From positions 1 to 38,746 of the forward strand of contig NZ_JADKPZ010000018.1 in NCBI RefSeq assembly GCF_016106035.1: DNA of 38,746 nucleotides, read 5' to 3'. This DNA comes from Arcobacter vandammei. Its GTDB lineage: Bacteria; Campylobacterota; Campylobacteria; Campylobacterales; Arcobacteraceae. Below, in pieces: positions 36,701 to 38,746 of the stretch (position 1 is the first letter of the stretch; each line of letters opens with the position of its first letter). The notes under the pieces were generated by a model. That model saw nothing but the letters and a program-made list of their open reading frames with translations, had not been told where the DNA came from and made no database searches. A program made the position numbers and the translations under genes.

Positions 36701-38746
36701 TCGGCTAATTCTATAGTTCCATCATCTGTATAAGATATTTTATTTCCAGTAAAATTTCCATTTAGATTTACAGTTCCGCTATTTACTTCTAAATTATTTG
36801 CAAAAAGATTGTTTTGGAAAGTTACAGTTTTGTTGTTATTTCCAGCTTCAATAGAATCAAAATGATTAACATCATTTCCTAAAATTCCACTAATAGTTGA
36901 ATCTCCTTCAAAAACAAGTTTTGCACTATTTTGATTTTCAAAAGTTGTATTTGCTGTATTTAAAGCTAAATTATCACTTATATTTAAAGTTCCAGAATTA
37001 TCATTAAAATTAATATTTCCCTTTAATTCATCATTTAAAACAACATTTCCATTTCCACTATAATTTAAATCTTTTACATAAACTTTATCATTAAATGTTA
37101 CTGTTTTATTATCCGCTCCAGCTGTTATACTTGATAAGTTATATGTACTATCTCCAACTTGACCTGTTATAGTAGAAGTACCCTGAAAAATAATATCTCC
37201 AGTATCAGCAGCATCTGTTGCTAAAACTATTAAATCAGCTACACCTGTTTTTGTAATATCTGCATTATCTTTTAAAACTAAAGTTGCATTGTTTTGTAGA
37301 TTTATCCTATCTGCATAAATATCTCTATGTAAAAATAGCCCATCATTTGGTAAGATATTTCCATCTGAATCTTTTTGCTCACCATTTGAATTTACATTTA
37401 ACTCTTTTATTCCAAATGCTATATTTCCAATAGTTCCAGTAACTTCTCCATCTCCTTCAAAGTCTACAATTCCCGTATTATTTGTAGTTGTTGAAATATC
37501 TCCATTTACTATTTTTTCATCTTTTACTGTTACTATTGCATCATTTCCATCAAAATTTATAATTCCACTTATTCCTTCATATAAATTTGCCGTTCCAGTT
37601 CCAGAAAAAACCAAATTTGTAATTGTACTTCCACTATTTTGATTGAAATTAACAGTTGCTTCATCAATTTTTGTGCTTATAGCATTTACATCATCTTTTA
37701 AATTTACAGTTTTACTACTATCTCCAGTTATATTTATATCTTTTATTTTATCTGTAGAAGTTCCTATATCTCCAGAAATAGTAGAATCTCCAACGATATT
37801 TATATTACCTTTATTATTAGAATTTGCCGTAATAGTTGCACTTACATTTGAACCATCACCTAAATTTAACTCTCCAGAAGCATTTGTAAAATTGATATTT
37901 GTTCCAGTTAATGAAGCTTGATTATCTAACTTTAATTTCCCTGTATTTATTGTTGTACTTGTAGCATCTAAAGAGTCTTTAAAAGTCATAGTTCCATTAT
38001 TTACCTTTAAATCTGTAGTTGTTACCTCTTTTTCAAAAGTTGAACTTCCAGTTCCACTTGAACTTATATTTGTAGAGTTTACTAAATTTTTAAATGTAGA
38101 GTTTGAACTATCTGCATTTACATTTAAATCTTTTAAACTTTGTATCTCTTTATTTATAGTTGAGCTTCCTAGAAGATTTAAAGTCCCACTATTTCCATTT
38201 ATTATTGAGCTTATATCTTTACCATCTACTAAATCTAAAGTTGAATTAGAGTTAATATCTGTGTTTTTAGAGTTTATATCTCCATTTACTACTACTGTTT
38301 TTCCACTATTTAAAATTAAATTATCTATATTTCCTATATTTCCTATAATATTTTGATTATTAGCTCCATTCATAGTTAATGTTCCAGTAGTTCCAGTAAC
38401 ATTTCCAGTTATATCTCCTTGTGAATTTAAAGTAGCTCCACTTGAAATTGCTGTATTTGTTGCTTTTATATCTTGTGTTACTGTTGTTATTCCATTAGTT
38501 ACATTAAAACTATTTAAAGAGTTTGTATTCCCTATATTTCCTATTATTATTTGATTTGCTCCACTTGTAGTTAATGTTCCATTATTTGTTGTTGCTCCAT
38601 TAACATTTCCAGTTATATCTCCTTTTGAATTTACTGTAGAGTTTGAATTTAATTTAATATTATTTGAATATATATCATTATTAAATGTTGTTTTTGAATT
38701 TGCTAAAGCTTCAATATTATTTAATCTTTTCCCAGATTCTCCAACA
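33748..38746 (-). CDS. Giant autotransporter with OmpB-like repeats (5' end beyond window)
   Basis: The frame stays open from the right edge to the stop at 33748: more than 1660 residues, without signal peptide, so the true start is outside. An ATG at 38371-38373 is internal. The passenger (to about 35000) is asparagine-rich beta-helix with about 11 imperfect repeats, each with an IG-x3-LK-type turn (IGTNDDKLKEV, IGESTQSLKEI, VGNSTNRLKEI) followed by a strand such as FRDDVFAKNL, recalling rickettsial OmpA/OmpB. No cysteine is visible. A helical linker (about 34640-34800) leads to a C-terminal beta-barrel (about 33748-34590, LWIKVNAAKTKQD to ISFGVSF) ending in phenylalanine, the outer-membrane signal. 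Probably a surface adhesin or S-layer-like protein. Confidence 0.9.
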   Translation of the reverse strand, partial: VGESGKRLNNIEALANSKTTFNNDIYSNNIKLNSNSTVNSKGDITGNVNGATTNNGTLTTSGANQIIIGNIGNTNSLNSFNVTNGITTVTQDIKATNTAISSGATLNSQGDITGNVTGTTGTLTMNGANNQNIIGNIGNIDNLILNSGKTVVVNGDINSKNTDINSNSTLDLVDGKDISSIINGNSGTLNLLGSSTINKEIQSLKDLNVNADSSNSTFKNLVNSTNISSSGTGSSTFEKEVTTTDLKVNNGTMTFKDSLDATSTTINTGKLKLDNQASLTGTNINFTNASGELNLGDGSNVSATITANSNNKGNINIVGDSTISGDIGTSTDKIKDINITGDSSKTVNLKDDVNAISTKIDEATVNFNQNSGSTITNLVFSGTGTANLYEGISGIINFDGNDAIVTVKDEKIVNGDISTTTNNTGIVDFEGDGEVTGTIGNIAFGIKELNVNSNGEQKDSDGNILPNDGLFLHRDIYADRINLQNNATLVLKDNADITKTGVADLIVLATDAADTGDIIFQGTSTITGQVGDSTYNLSSITAGADNKTVTFNDKVYVKDLNYSGNGNVVLNDELKGNINFNDNSGTLNISDNLALNTANTTFENQNSAKLVFEGDSTISGILGNDVNHFDSIEAGNNNKTVTFQNNLFANNLEVNSGTVNLNGNFTGNKISYTDDGTIELADRKAINSNITTIDGKGTLNLLGNSTVNGTIGTNDDKLKEVNTSNLANQTTTLNNDVFAKDLNVGAGTLDLNANFTGDNLNYEADGVVNLADNKVVDANIKNISGTNNQGILNVIKNAEFKQQIGESTQSLKEINTAKDNSTTIFRDDVFAKNLNLKESGIVYLGGNFTGDKIDFQDNSTLNVANGKNINSSIVAQDENIGEINLAGSTIISGEIADSLNKIRAIKLNGKNSNSTFESDTYVKDLDLNEKLTLNLNGNLEAQNLNYNANATVNLADDKNLDSIVNTLNDNEGILALLGSSTVEKQVGNSTNRLKEISAGQSGSNSTFKDNVYAQKTTINGNGVVNFEENLNSTVYFAGNGTVNIEDEKAILSETQPFVTTVADGVGNLNYKGSTTLTNDIGSQDKRLNSVNFASDSNKDIIQELGHNVYAKNTIVGNGNNKVTLDFKDDINFAGNLNITKDATLNIKDKKIDVKDNLTLRENSILNFDVQTTDLSSGSAIVGGKSGQITANSLTMEDDARFNITYDGTWEGKGEYNLVVTQNDITTPYRGTEKNGLVKDNSIIDSTVEVVGQNLVLKADRTTEGVHKVEDLYIVKSEIGKDYSNGASKSLAKLANEKPREGALAQIIRDIEYLEDGQTITEAKKQEMIDIQRKLAPNPSSVVAQNIKTATDVNKASIKGRLNDLRTSKIEDSIQSYESSRGLSSGDSYYIGDSTLWIKVNAAKTKQDTIGLYEAFDTKSYGFVVGLDKNINESSIIGLSASYIDTKATQNNHTSDTNTVGVSLYGSQEFELAYIEGQVNYMQHKTDTSRTANSGNLDAKIKADEIGARVEAGVHIPVDNGAYLTPYAGFEYSRVNQKGYSEKGTKYQNDALKVDKLTQDRKTAELGIKATSRIELERALIIPQFSLAVAKDFGSSNKDIKAQFVGGGDKFVTPSRELDDVTFKVGAGVEARITNNTKLRLDLNYDRSKDGKFQAYGGNISFGVSF
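35400..38746 (-). repeat. Imperfect ~65-70-codon repeats in the autotransporter passenger
   Basis: Roughly eleven diverged units are recognisable by the IG turn plus the TTTFxxDVFAKxL-type strand. Near the right edge two units are closer: GDITGNV recurs 68 codons (204 bases) apart, with SGANQIIIGNIGN and NGANNQNIIGNIGN at matching places. The gradient from diverged (barrel side) to similar (edge side) suggests repeat gain toward the N-terminus. Confidence 0.75.

Noticed and set aside
38371-38373. ATG as start of the autotransporter
   Set aside because: The same frame continues without a stop for 124 more codons to the window edge with the same repeat pattern, and no signal peptide follows this ATG.
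35300-38746. Repeated short segments resembling a CRISPR array
   Set aside because: The repeats are diverged, in frame and encode a beta-helix; there are no identical 25-40 base repeats with unique spacers.

Overview
The window is AT-rich DNA from a Campylobacterota bacterium, most likely Arcobacteraceae (Aliarcobacter/Arcobacter type). The evidence is the MutS2 with Smr tail, CmoB, monomeric isocitrate dehydrogenase, small periplasmic c-type cytochromes, TsdA, and the short intergenic spacing with TATAAT-type -10 boxes. I see no rRNA, tRNA, CRISPR array, insertion sequence or prophage, and no gene-free stretch above 300 bases.

Layout: (1) 1-6331, minus strand: the first 11 codons of a gene leaving the left edge, then mutS2, cmoB and a large AsmA/YhdP-like envelope protein. 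Its 5' end overlaps that of the divergent mltG. (2) 6249-11089, plus strand: mltG, icd, mdh and a small cytochrome c, separated by clear hairpins and apparently separate transcription units. (3) 11132-16303, minus strand: tsdA, a Cache-domain periplasmic sensor, an OmpR-type response regulator and a histidine kinase form one tight operon. modD and an unknown 169-residue protein follow. (4) 16376-22006, minus strand: a DUF2400/TIGR02757 protein and a 1595-residue exonuclease-RecQ-UvrD fusion. (5) 22035-26351: an SDR oxidoreductase (plus) converges on a minus-strand run of folate cyclo-ligase, rny, rsmD and a Dpp/Opp-type permease. (6) 26413-28776, plus: a TlpA-type lipoprotein, ftsY and a TonB-like membrane protein. 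(7) 28769-38746, minus: a giant cysteine-free autotransporter cut by the right edge, a parvulin-like periplasmic protein, a lipoprotein serine hydrolase, a di-haem peroxidase and a PAS-GGDEF-EAL protein.

How the genes work together: region 3 reads as a self-contained unit in which a thiosulfate/tetrathionate enzyme is transcribed with its own putative three-protein sensing pathway. Region 7 couples a large adhesin-like surface protein to a probable periplasmic escort and a lipoprotein hydrolase. Regions 1, 2 and 5 are mostly housekeeping: DNA and tRNA maintenance, TCA cycle, RNA decay.

The best leads for something new are the tsdA/Cache/RR/HK operon, the triple-domain helicase-nuclease, the autotransporter cassette, and the exactly spaced TATAAT-N7-ATG starts of mutS2 and cmoB, which suggest leaderless mRNAs.
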